The notes beneath the pieces are model-generated. The model searched no databases and was not told where the DNA came from. It worked only from the letters and a program-made list of their open reading frames with translations. Source: Paenalcaligenes suwonensis (GTDB lineage: Bacteria; Pseudomonadota; Gammaproteobacteria; Burkholderiales; Burkholderiaceae_B). Taken from it: DNA of 64,000 nt. Positions within the stretch are counted from its first letter, which is position 1. Each line of letters begins with the position of its first letter. This document shows positions 35,430 through 43,991 of the stretch, piece by piece. Both the position numbers and the translations under genes were made by a program. The stretch spans positions 244,483 to 308,482 of the forward strand of contig NZ_JAANPV010000005.1 in NCBI RefSeq assembly GCF_011290505.1, read 5' to 3'.

Positions 35430-36833
35430 ATGGCTCTGCACTCAAAAGATGACATTCGCGATCGCATGTTTGATGACGTGTACGCATCCACCGACCTATC
35501 GGTAGTCATGCCTAAGTACAAAATGCCTGAAAATGAGCATGATCCCCGTCACGCCTATCAAGTCGTGCACGATGAACTCATGATGGATGGTAACTCGCGC
35601 CAAAACTTGGCCACTTTTTGCCAAACCTGGGTAGACGATGAAGCCCGCCGTCTTATGGATGAATCCATAGACAAAAACATGATTGATAAAGACGAGTACC
35701 CACAAACAGCCGAAATCGAGTCACGCTGCGTGCACATGATTGCAGATTTGTGGAATTCGCCTGACGCGGCCAACACGATGGGTTGCTCTACCACCGGCTC
35801 ATCTGAAGCGGCTATGTTAGGTGGCTTGGCCTTAAAGTGGAGCTGGCGCAAAAAAATGCAAGCTGCTGGCAAACCCACCGATAAACCCAACCTCATTTGT
35901 GGCCCCGTACAAATTTGCTGGCATAAGTTTGCTCGCTACTTTGATGTAGAGCTGCGTGAAATCCCATTAGAGGGCGACCGCCTCATTATGTCGCCTGAAG
36001 AAGTACTAAAGCGTGTAGACGAAAACACCATAGGCGTAGTGCCTACGATGGGTGTTACCTTTACCTGCGACTACGAGCCCGTCAAAGCCGTTAGCGATGC
36101 CCTAGACAAGCTGCAAAAAGATACAGGTTTGGATATTCCTATACACGTGGATGGTGCGAGCGGCGGCTTCTTAGCCCCCTTTTGTGCCCCTGAAATTGAG
36201 TGGGACTTCCGCCTACCTCGCGTAAAATCCATTAACTCCTCTGGCCACAAATTTGGTTTAGCGCCACTTGGAGTAGGTTGGGTAGTCTGGCGTGATGCAG
36301 CAAGCCTGCCTGAAGAACTCATCTTTAACGTCAACTACTTAGGTGGCAACATGCCCACCTTTGCACTGAACTTTTCACGCCCTGGTGGTCAGATCGTCGC
36401 GCAATACTACAACTTCCTGCGCTTGGGTAAAGAAGGCTATAGACGCATTCAAACCGCATGCTATGACACGGCCAAATACTTGTCCCGCGAAATAGAAAAA
36501 TTTGGCCCCTTCAAAATCATCTTTGACGGTGACATGAAAAAAGGCATCCCTGCCCTGTCATGGACTATTAAAGAGGAATACAAAGGCAAAGTGAACTTCA
36601 GCCTTTACGACTTTGCTGACCGCTTACGCAGCCGTGGCTGGCAAGTACCCGCGTATTCGATGCCAGCCAACCGCGAGGATTTGGTGGTACAGCGCATTTT
36701 AGTGCGCCATGGCGTAAGCCGTGATTTGGCCGATTTGCTGCTGGCCGACTTCCAACGCACATTAGATTACTTTGCCAAACGGCCTGTCTCTCAGCCGTTG
36801 GATGAGCAAGAGGCCGGCGGCTTCCATCACTAA
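35430..36833 (+). CDS. gadB: Glutamate decarboxylase
   Basis: A 467-residue PLP enzyme that turns glutamate into GABA and CO2 while consuming a proton in the cytoplasm. The PLP lysine is K274 in SSGHKFG, D241 (HVDGASGG) contacts the cofactor ring, and [20 protein letters not shown] is the upstream signature. The C-terminus ends GGFHH: a histidine two from the end matches the E. coli GadB residue that blocks the active site at neutral pH, so the pH switch seems kept. The SD TGAGGT is weak but well placed. gadC follows after 93 bases. Confidence 0.96.
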   Translation: MALHSKDDIRDRMFDDVYASTDLSVVMPKYKMPENEHDPRHAYQVVHDELMMDGNSRQNLATFCQTWVDDEARRLMDESIDKNMIDKDEYPQTAEIESRCVHMIADLWNSPDAANTMGCSTTGSSEAAMLGGLALKWSWRKKMQAAGKPTDKPNLICGPVQICWHKFARYFDVELREIPLEGDRLIMSPEEVLKRVDENTIGVVPTMGVTFTCDYEPVKAVSDALDKLQKDTGLDIPIHVDGASGGFLAPFCAPEIEWDFRLPRVKSINSSGHKFGLAPLGVGWVVWRDAASLPEELIFNVNYLGGNMPTFALNFSRPGGQIVAQYYNFLRLGKEGYRRIQTACYDTAKYLSREIEKFGPFKIIFDGDMKKGIPALSWTIKEEYKGKVNFSLYDFADRLRSRGWQVPAYSMPANREDLVVQRILVRHGVSRDLADLLLADFQRTLDYFAKRPVSQPLDEQEAGGFHH

Positions 36834-36926
36834 CGCATAGCCCCCAGAAAGAGGTCATTCATCAATGGCCTCTTTCTATATCCCCTGCCTGTTCCTGTTT
36901 TCCCTACCTTACTAAAGAGGGTAACG

Positions 36927-38441
36927 ATGAGCACGACAACACAAAACCAACCCGCAGCGAAGATGTCTATCGCTACCATTGCCATCATGAACATCACGGC
37001 CGTGGTCAGCCTGCGCTTCTTGCCATCTGAAGCGGAGTATGGCTTAGGCTCTATATTCTTCTTCGCCTTTGCTGCACTCGTTTTCCTTATTCCCATGGCA
37101 TTAGTCGCAGCCGAACTCGCTACTACCTACCCTGAAAAAGGGGGCGTTTTCCGCTGGGTAAGTGAAGCATTTGGCCCTAGATTAGGCTTCTTAGCCATGG
37201 CCATGGTGTGGATTGAAGTGATTCCCTACTTCCCCACTGTACTAACCTTTGGCGCCGTATCTATCGCCTTTATTGATCCTACCGTCAGTATGGCCGAATC
37301 CATTTCTGCCAACAAATGGTATATCACCAGTTTCGTCCTAATCGTGTATTGGATTTCAGTGGCCATTGCCTTACGCGGCGTAGGTATCTTTGCCAGTGTT
37401 TCTAAATGGTGCGGTATTGTAGGTACCATTATTCCTGCGGGTATTGTCACCCTTTTAGGCTTTGCCTATTTACTGTTCAGCGGCAACAAGCCATTGGTAG
37501 AGCTATCGTGGGGCGCGCTGATGCCTGACTTCAGCAACTTCAGTACAGTGGTATTGGCCGCCAGTATTTTCCTTGCCTATGCGGGGATGGAAATGAACGC
37601 CGTACACGTGAAGGACATGGACAACCCCACTAAGAAATACCCCATCGCTATCACCATAGCATCCTTAGGTACTGTAGCGATTTTCTTGCTCAGCACACTA
37701 GGTATTGCCTTCATCGTGCCCGCTCAAGATATCAACCTAACCCAAAGCTTGCTCTTAGCCTACGACCTGCTGTTCAAATGGCTAGGTGTTCCATGGCTAG
37801 GTTCTATTGTGGCAGTTATGTTGGCCTTTGGCGTGTTGGGTGGTGTGGTGACATGGATTGCCGGCCCCAATACCGGGGTACTGGCCGTAGCCAAGGCCGG
37901 CTATCTACCCCGCTGGTTTCAAAAAACCAATAAACACGGCATGGGTGTGAACCTTATGCTGGTACAGGCCGTGATTGTGTCCATTTTGTCTATCACCTTC
38001 GTAGTCATGCCATCGGTGCAAGCTGCCTTCCAAATTCTGTCGCAGCTTACGGTGATCCTGTACTTGGTGATGTATTTGCTGATGTTCGCAGCTGGCATCC
38101 GCCTACGCCGTACTCAACCAGATAGACCTCGTCCCTACCGTGCCCCAGCCATGTACCTATGGGCCTCACTGGGTTTCTTAGGTTCGCTCATCGCTTTTGC
38201 ACTAAGCTTTGTACCACCCAGCCAAATCGCTGTAGGTAGCCCCACGTCGTACTTCCTGTACTTGGTTGTTTTGGTGGCGATCTTTGTGGCGATACCGTTA
38301 ATTATCTATGCGCAGCGCAAACCCAGTTGGCGCGACCCTAACTCTGACTTTGAACCCTTTACATGGGAAGCTAACGCCACCACAGCACCTAACGGCACTC
38401 CAACGGCGAGCAACGCCCACACAGGAGCAGGCACGTGTTAG
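36927..38441 (+). CDS. gadC: Glutamate/GABA antiporter
   Basis: A 504-residue, 12-helix APC-family antiporter that brings in glutamate or glutamine and sends out GABA. It starts with a short polar leader, then ATIAIMNITAVVSLRFLPSEAEYGLGSIFFF, as in GadC. AYAGMEMNAVHVKDMDNPTKKYP is the family's EMNAxH motif. A hydrophilic tail of about 40 residues after the last helix may correspond to the E. coli C-plug that closes the channel at neutral pH. The SD is GAGGG. It overlaps glsA. Confidence 0.96.
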   Translation: MSTTTQNQPAAKMSIATIAIMNITAVVSLRFLPSEAEYGLGSIFFFAFAALVFLIPMALVAAELATTYPEKGGVFRWVSEAFGPRLGFLAMAMVWIEVIPYFPTVLTFGAVSIAFIDPTVSMAESISANKWYITSFVLIVYWISVAIALRGVGIFASVSKWCGIVGTIIPAGIVTLLGFAYLLFSGNKPLVELSWGALMPDFSNFSTVVLAASIFLAYAGMEMNAVHVKDMDNPTKKYPIAITIASLGTVAIFLLSTLGIAFIVPAQDINLTQSLLLAYDLLFKWLGVPWLGSIVAVMLAFGVLGGVVTWIAGPNTGVLAVAKAGYLPRWFQKTNKHGMGVNLMLVQAVIVSILSITFVVMPSVQAAFQILSQLTVILYLVMYLLMFAAGIRLRRTQPDRPRPYRAPAMYLWASLGFLGSLIAFALSFVPPSQIAVGSPTSYFLYLVVLVAIFVAIPLIIYAQRKPSWRDPNSDFEPFTWEANATTAPNGTPTASNAHTGAGTC

Positions 38442-39367
38442 ATCTCTCTACCCTACACTCTGTCGTAGAGCAGTCATATCGCGAGTTTGGCCAGGCCCCT
38501 GGTGGGGCCAATGCTGATTACATCCCTTTTCTCGCGAACATCCCAAGTGACCTCTCGGCTCTGGCGGTGGTCACTGCCAATGGTGATGTTATTTCTGCAG
38601 GCGATATACACTACCGCTTTGCCATAGAGTCTATTTCCAAGGTATGCACACTGGCTTTGGCCTTAGAGGACTGGGGAGCACAAACCGTGCAGCAGAAAAT
38701 AGGTGCTGATGCCACTGGCATGCCTTTTAATTCTGTCATGGCCTTAGAACTGCACGGTGGTAAACCCTTATCGCCTCTGGTGAATGCCGGTGCTATTGCT
38801 AGCGCTAGCCTCATCAAAGCCGAAAACACGGAGGATCGCTGGAACCGCATTCTGGGCATGCAGCGTAAATTGGGATCACCACAAATCAAGCTATCCAGTC
38901 CACTGAATGAGTCCGAGCAAAGCACCAACTTTCATAATCGTGCTATTGCTTGGTTGCTGTACTCATCGGGCTACTTATACTGCGACCCCATGGAAGCTTG
39001 CGATGTGTACACCCGTCAATGCTCTACCCTACTCACCACCGTAGAACTCGCCACTATGGGAGCCACACTTGCCACGGGCGGCATTAATCCCCTTAGTAAA
39101 GAGCGCGTACTTAGTCCAGACAACACCCCTCGCATTCTGGCAGACATGACAATGGAAGGCTTGTATGACACCTCGGGAGATTGGGCCTACACCGTAGGTC
39201 TACCCGGAAAAAGCGGTGTGGGTGGCGGCATCCTTGCCGTGGTGCCTGGCGTGATGGGAATTGCCGCTTTCTCCCCCCCGCTGGATGACATAGGCAATAG
39301 CGTACGGGGCCAGAAAATGGTTGCGTCTGTCGCCAACACACTGGGCTACAACCTGTATAAAAGCTAA
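38435..39367 (+). CDS. glsA: Glutaminase
   Basis: A 310-residue serine-dependent beta-lactamase-fold glutaminase (glutamine to glutamate plus ammonia). The catalytic S66-x-x-K69 is in ESISKVCTLAL, as in E. coli YbaS. NAGAIASAS (about 116-124) and GLPGKSGVGGGI (about 252-263) are further active-site motifs. The GTG start overlaps the gadC stop by seven bases, with AGGAG upstream. Ammonia from glutamine neutralises acid, and the glutamate feeds GadB, so the three genes make one acid-resistance system. Confidence 0.95.
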   Translation: MLDLSTLHSVVEQSYREFGQAPGGANADYIPFLANIPSDLSALAVVTANGDVISAGDIHYRFAIESISKVCTLALALEDWGAQTVQQKIGADATGMPFNSVMALELHGGKPLSPLVNAGAIASASLIKAENTEDRWNRILGMQRKLGSPQIKLSSPLNESEQSTNFHNRAIAWLLYSSGYLYCDPMEACDVYTRQCSTLLTTVELATMGATLATGGINPLSKERVLSPDNTPRILADMTMEGLYDTSGDWAYTVGLPGKSGVGGGILAVVPGVMGIAAFSPPLDDIGNSVRGQKMVASVANTLGYNLYKS

Positions 39368-39390
39368 CCCAACTTCGCACACCCCCAACA

Positions 39391-39425
39391 AAAAGGCCCT
39401 GCATCACTAAACTGCAGGGCCTTTT
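39391..39425. terminator. Bidirectional terminator after glsA
   Basis: A 13-bp stem AAAAGGCCCTGCA/TGCAGGGCCTTTT with a 9-base loop lies between glsA and the convergent DUF1641 gene. Confidence 0.88.
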
Positions 39426-39440
39426 ATTGGCTCATACCAC

Positions 39441-39899
39441 TTAATCTTCTGTTCCATCTAACGGCGGGGTAGACATACCTTTACCCAGCACACCGGCCAC
39501 CGTAAATAAAAACGCCAATCCACGTCTTACCTCGGGATCTCGCGCCAAACGCCATAAGCCCATGATAGAAGGCGGCTCTTTCATGTCTGCCACCTGCGCG
39601 TGTGCCATACGTGCCGCATTACCGGCTGTCCACACAGCACCCGTCACATCATCAAACGCCTTGGCTATTTTTTCTACCATATAGGCATCTGTCATATCCA
39701 CAACATCGGCCGTAACAGAAGCCAAATCCACCAGCCTGTTTAACCTGCCTCCCGCCAACAATGGTGCAACTTTGGTCATTAGTTCTTCTAAGCCTTGCAG
39801 TGCTGCCTCATTACCCAGCACCGCATCAAAAGGCGTGGTCTCTGCTTTTTCTGGGGTGATGTTTAGGGTGTTGTGTCCCGTGTTTTCAATATTCGTCAT
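39441..39899 (-). CDS. DUF1641 protein
   Basis: A 152-residue soluble protein. The C-terminal half, IMGLWRLARDPEVRRGLAFLFTVAGVLG, is the DUF1641 signature. Proteins of this family are often encoded beside SQR-like flavoproteins and formate dehydrogenase genes; their role is unknown. Here it follows an SQR-like gene by 33 bases, with a good SD (GGAGATTACG). Confidence 0.85.
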   Translation of the reverse strand: MTNIENTGHNTLNITPEKAETTPFDAVLGNEAALQGLEELMTKVAPLLAGGRLNRLVDLASVTADVVDMTDAYMVEKIAKAFDDVTGAVWTAGNAARMAHAQVADMKEPPSIMGLWRLARDPEVRRGLAFLFTVAGVLGKGMSTPPLDGTED

Positions 39900-39932
39900 C
39901 GTAATCTCCTTGGTCTCGTTCAGTGCTTAGGC

Positions 39933-41123
39933 TTACACCAACCCACGGGCTACAGCCCAATACGCGCCACGGTTAAACCCCTTGCGCATCAACCCACCCA
40001 ATTTAGTCGGCGGCGTAGGTTTCACATCAACGTTGTAGTCGTACCAAAGCGGCATACCGTCCTCTAACCCCATCTGCGCAATTGCCACAACTTTACCGTC
40101 GTACGCATCGCAAATACGGCCATGCCTAATTTCGGATGCCACGTTATTCACCACTACCGGAGACTGGCTATGGCACGAACCACCCGCCTTACTCACCGGC
40201 AAATCGACGGTATCACCCAAGACATATACGTTTTCCAAGCCCAGCACTTTCATACTTTGATGATCAGTAGGCAGCCACCCTTCGTTATCAGCCGCTTGGG
40301 AAACCCCCGCTTTTCTAACGGCCTCTACGGCATGAATAGGTGGTGTGGCCATTAAGATATCGAAGTTTTCTTCTTGCCCTTCTGCCGAGTAAGCAATGTT
40401 TCTAGAAGGGTCCACACGGTCTAACGTAAAGCCACGCTGGTGCTTAATACCTCGTTGCTCAAAGATTGTCGGCAACACTTCGCAAGTATCTTTTTGCAGG
40501 AACAAACAATTGCGCAATAACTGCGCCACAGTAGGATAGGTGTACACGATTTCAATTTGATCGCGTACACCACGCTTACGCAGTAAATCATCCAACATCA
40601 ACGTGGTTTCAATCGGTGCAATCCCACACTGGTGCGGCACGTTGTGCGTTTTGGGGAAGGTCACCGTAATGAAAATACGGCCTTTTTCTATACTGGCTAA
40701 TTTATCGGCCAGCTGTCTGGCAGGCGCATGCTGATAGAAATGATCCCCTGCTTCTTTTAAGCCCTCGATTTTCTCGGGTGCAGGTATACATCCTGTAGAA
40801 ATAATCAGGTGGTCATAATCAATTTTCTTACCGCTGCGACAATGCACGTTGTTAGAGGCAAAATCAAACTGCATCACCTCTTCAAGCTGGAAGTCTATTT
40901 CTGGGCGCAACAAACTACGTTGCGGCCTACGCAGCTCATCGCGGAAGAAACTATTAAAGGCCACATACATGAACGCTGGCTTGTAATAATGCCACGGCGA
41001 GTTTGAAATCATCGTGATCTTCACCTTCTTGGCACGGATTTCAGGATACAGCTTATTTACTAAATGATTGGCCGTCATGGTGCCGCCAATCCCGCCACCC
41101 ACAATCAAAATATGATGCGCCAT
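39933..41123 (-). CDS. Sulfide:quinone oxidoreductase-like flavoprotein
   Basis: A 396-residue FAD protein of the NDH-2/SQR group. It has the N-terminal GGGIGGT fold (residues 9-15), the second STGCIPAPEKIEG, and FITVTFPKTHNVPHQCGIAPIE. Cysteines C112, C166 and C317 fall near the three places where SQR keeps its catalytic cysteines, but the sequence around each (for example GGSCHSQ) is not the usual one. Such enzymes pass electrons from sulfide to quinone at the inner membrane. The ATG at 41123 is preferred over one seven codons upstream. It is co-transcribed with DUF1641. Confidence 0.8.
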   Translation of the reverse strand: MAHHILIVGGGIGGTMTANHLVNKLYPEIRAKKVKITMISNSPWHYYKPAFMYVAFNSFFRDELRRPQRSLLRPEIDFQLEEVMQFDFASNNVHCRSGKKIDYDHLIISTGCIPAPEKIEGLKEAGDHFYQHAPARQLADKLASIEKGRIFITVTFPKTHNVPHQCGIAPIETTLMLDDLLRKRGVRDQIEIVYTYPTVAQLLRNCLFLQKDTCEVLPTIFEQRGIKHQRGFTLDRVDPSRNIAYSAEGQEENFDILMATPPIHAVEAVRKAGVSQAADNEGWLPTDHQSMKVLGLENVYVLGDTVDLPVSKAGGSCHSQSPVVVNNVASEIRHGRICDAYDGKVVAIAQMGLEDGMPLWYDYNVDVKPTPPTKLGGLMRKGFNRGAYWAVARGLV

Positions 41124-41150
41124 TGATGTCTCCTTTCTTATCATAAAAAC

Positions 41151-41168
41151 AGAACGAACATTCGTTCT
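41151..41168. promoter_or_regulatory. Operator palindrome ahead of the SQR-like operon
   Basis: AGAACGAA-CA-TTCGTTCT is a perfect 8+2+8 palindrome 27 bases upstream of the flavoprotein start. A related copy stands before the TetR gene (41847-41864). Confidence 0.75.
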
Positions 41169-41229
41169 AACCCCTGGTATAAAAAAACGAGCTGTTACTG
41201 CAACCCGTTTCTCACACTGCTACATCGTA

Positions 41230-41835
41230 TTAGCGCTGTACCGCAGTCCACGTACGCGACCACAACTCATCGAAATAATGCGCTAACGTCTGATCTACTA
41301 ACCCATCTAAGCGCAAGCACACTAAACGTATCGCGGCCCCGTAAACCAGCGCTCCCGCCACCGACGAATCCATCATCGGGATCTCGCCCTCTTCTATACC
41401 TTTCAACACAAACCTACGCATACGTACGAAAGCCGATGCTGAACATATGGATTTTTCCGTAGGCAAAAACTCTTTATGTCTAGCATGAATAATAAAACCC
41501 ATGGCATCAGGGTCAGAGTCTGTCAGCTCAAACAACATGCCTACTACCGCTTTACAGCGTTGCTCGGCACTAGCATGGCTAGATTCGATATCATCTAACA
41601 ACCGGTTCATACCGGACAACAGATGGTCAAACAACGCACGGGCAATCCCTGCTTTATCAGTGAAGTGATGGTACACAAACCCCACAGACACATCCGCTGC
41701 CGCCACAATTTCATGAACCGAGGTACTGAAGTAACCCTTCTCATTAAACAAGCGCAATGCTGCTCGCAGTATGGCTTCATGACGAGGGGCCATTTCAGGA
41801 AACAGACTACAGGTTTTTTCAGTTAGTTCAATCAT
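41230..41835 (-). CDS. TetR-family regulator of the SQR-like operon
   Basis: A 201-residue regulator with the HTH in GYFSTSVHEIVAAADVSVGFVYHHFTDKAGIARALFDHL (about 34-72). Matching palindromes before its own gene and before the SQR-like gene point to control of both. The signal may be a sulfur compound; no cysteine pattern of known sulfide sensors was recognised. Confidence 0.9.
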   Translation of the reverse strand: MIELTEKTCSLFPEMAPRHEAILRAALRLFNEKGYFSTSVHEIVAAADVSVGFVYHHFTDKAGIARALFDHLLSGMNRLLDDIESSHASAEQRCKAVVGMLFELTDSDPDAMGFIIHARHKEFLPTEKSICSASAFVRMRRFVLKGIEEGEIPMMDSSVAGALVYGAAIRLVCLRLDGLVDQTLAHYFDELWSRTWTAVQR

Positions 41836-41846
41836 GAAGCAATTAT

Positions 41847-41864
41847 AGAATGAATATTCGTTTT
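41847..41864. promoter_or_regulatory. Operator-like palindrome ahead of the TetR gene
   Basis: AGAATGAATATTCGTTTT is an imperfect palindrome that matches the site at 41151-41168 at most positions, 11 bases upstream of the TetR start. Confidence 0.65.
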
Positions 41865-41952
41865 ATAAAATTGAGAATCACTAGAAGGCAACCACGGCTG
41901 TATTTTAGCGCTTACTCTACAGCCTAGCGGCGTTACATGCGTAACGCTCTCC

Positions 41953-42873
41953 TCATCTAACAGGTAAGGATAGCTCTTCAGCGATAGCCTGCCCTAGCGA
42001 TGCAATTGCTGCATTACGGGCCTCAATGGGAGCCTCTGTTTCTGTAATGTACACGGCCACCACCAAAGGGGCATGCTGCGCAGGCCAGAGCACTGCCGCC
42101 ACGCCACGTGTTCCGTACTCGGCACTACCACTTCTATCTGCCACTAGCCAATCACTAGGCACACCCGCACGTAATAACGGCCCCGCCACCTCATTAGCCT
42201 TCATCCACCCTACTAACTGTTCCCGTTCAGTTGGGTTTAGCGCGGAACCCAACAACAAAGCCCGCATGGTGGCCGCCATGGCTGACGGCGTAGTGGTATC
42301 ACGCTCATCTCCCGGTGTGGCCTCATTCACCTCAGGCTCCATCCTATCGAGTCTAGTGCTTTGATCACCAATAGTGCGTAAAAATGATGTTACGGCGGTA
42401 GGGCCACCCAGAACCTTCAACACCACATTAACCGCCGTATTATCACTGCTACGTAACGTAATTTCACACAGTTGAAAGGCTGATAACGTCTGTCCCACCA
42501 GCTCTTTAGTCACGGGCGCATAGGTCTGTATATCGTCAGGTTGCAGCAAAATAGGGCTATGCAGTAACGGTTCACCTTGCTGTAACAGTGCCGCACACAC
42601 TAGTGTTTTAGCGGTACTGGCCATAGGAAAACGTTCGTCTGCTCTATATAGCCACGACTGTCCGCTACCGGTATCCACTACCGCCACACCCACGCGTGCC
42701 TGCAGTTGCTCTTCTATTGCGGCCGCCTTTTGCAAAATAGGCCCCTTGTCGTTAGCCTGTGCTTGCCCCAGTGTTACGAAGCTTGCTACAGCCAACAGCA
42801 AAGAGGCCACATAACCGCAAAACGTAGTGCGGTGAGTACGGGTTAAGGTAGGAGTAGAGAATCTATGCAGCAT
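41953..42873 (-). CDS. Class A beta-lactamase with RSG (carbenicillinase-like) motif
   Basis: A 306-residue periplasmic enzyme that hydrolyses beta-lactams. A signal peptide of about 40 residues ends AQA. S86-T-A-K89 is the catalytic motif, SDN is at 143-145, and the omega loop E179-P-E-V-N183 has V where L is usual. The KTG box is R247-S-G249, as in the PSE/CARB carbenicillinases, where Arg at this place favours carboxypenicillins. GTRG follows. It lies 45 bases after a PACE exporter gene on the same strand, with no integron or transposon signs, so it looks chromosomal and intrinsic. Confidence 0.93.
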   Translation of the reverse strand: MLHRFSTPTLTRTHRTTFCGYVASLLLAVASFVTLGQAQANDKGPILQKAAAIEEQLQARVGVAVVDTGSGQSWLYRADERFPMASTAKTLVCAALLQQGEPLLHSPILLQPDDIQTYAPVTKELVGQTLSAFQLCEITLRSSDNTAVNVVLKVLGGPTAVTSFLRTIGDQSTRLDRMEPEVNEATPGDERDTTTPSAMAATMRALLLGSALNPTEREQLVGWMKANEVAGPLLRAGVPSDWLVADRSGSAEYGTRGVAAVLWPAQHAPLVVAVYITETEAPIEARNAAIASLGQAIAEELSLPVR

Positions 42874-42918
42874 AGGGAAGTGCTCCTTATAACTGGCTCC
42901 CCACGCATCGTTCTGCCA

Positions 42919-43365
42919 CTATGACTCGGCTGGTGCTTGAGGTACCTGATGAGGAAGTACAAAAATCTTGTCAAAGCCTAAGGTAAAGAAAAATGTATAG
43001 ACTAAGAAAAAGACTAACAAAGTCACCTCCATCATGAAAGCCGTCCACACACCAACGCCGTACCACAACATATAAATAGGCAGACAAATCAGGATCAAAC
43101 CGCCCTCAAAACCAATGGCATGTGCACAACGTAGACGTAAGGTTCTATCCATCACCTGATTACGGCGCTCCCAGGCTTCAAACAGGCTGTTATAGGTGTA
43201 ATTCCACGCCACAGCTGCTGCTGACACCATCACCGCCACAGGCAACGAGTCATCTGCTCCACTGTCACTGAGCACCATCAGAATAAGGGTAGAAAAAAGA
43301 ATCGCAAAAACTTCAAAAACGCCTACGTACACGAGGCGGCGCTTAAAAGGACTCAGGGTTATCAA
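42919..43365 (-). CDS. PACE-family efflux protein (AceI-like)
   Basis: A 4-helix exporter of about 148 residues with two bacterial transmembrane-pair domains. The essential TM1 glutamate is E18 (YVGVFEVFAI); the other signatures are AWNYTYNSLFEAWERR, RTLRLRCAHAIGFEGGLIL and FFLVYTFFFTLGFDKIF. Family members export chlorhexidine, acriflavine and short diamines. A TTG start at 43365 with GGAG six bases ahead matches family length; an upstream TTG at 43398 is the alternative. The beta-lactamase gene follows. Confidence 0.88.
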   Translation of the reverse strand: MITLSPFKRRLVYVGVFEVFAILFSTLILMVLSDSGADDSLPVAVMVSAAAVAWNYTYNSLFEAWERRNQVMDRTLRLRCAHAIGFEGGLILICLPIYMLWYGVGVWTAFMMEVTLLVFFLVYTFFFTLGFDKIFVLPHQVPQAPAES

Positions 43366-43398
43366 TGTAAACTCCAGCGCGCTTGGGCATACAGCCAA

Positions 43399-43991
43399 AG
43401 CCTAACACCGGCCCGCCCCGGGTAATAAATAAACAAGAAGTAGTGCCACACATCATAACGAGCCACGGTTTCCGCTCGCGTAGGTTTTTTACCTTATACA
43501 AGAATGCTTGTCAAAACGCTATGTGTTAGCTACCTAAAATGACTTCCCACTAAGCCACGCACGGAGTCTCAACACCGGATTTTTTCCAACGCCTAGGAAT
43601 CTCGACCAGCGCCCCCCCTACTTGCGGCTGATTCTATAAGCCCCCAGAGAGAAACTTGCCATTTGGTACCAAAACACCGTTACTGCAGGCTAAGCTCTGA
43701 CACGCACACAATCCAAAATTTACGAGCCCTGAACTTCTGCCATATGAAAAACAAAAATCATAGAAAGTAAAAACCACATAGATATCTACCAATATAAAAA
43801 ATCACACCCTAAACACAAACAAAAAAGTGTGGTATAATAACGCCAGATTTTTAAATAAAGGTTGTTTAATTTTAAATATAGTTGATTACTAAATTAGAGT
43901 TTTAATAAATAGCCTTTTTCTTTTAATAATTATTATTAAAAAACAAAAGCGCAAAAAAAACCATTGCGCCAAAAAGAAACGGAGTTTTATT
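43399..43991. other. Intergenic region with the monooxygenase promoter
   Basis: About 590 bases have no supported gene. The left part faces the PACE gene and has a small palindrome ACAAG-AATG-CTTGT at 43498-43511, which could be an operator. An extended -10 (TGG-TATAAT, TATAAT at 43833-43838) points towards the monooxygenase gene, with no good -35. The last 150 bases are very AT-rich and look like a long leader. Confidence 0.5.
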
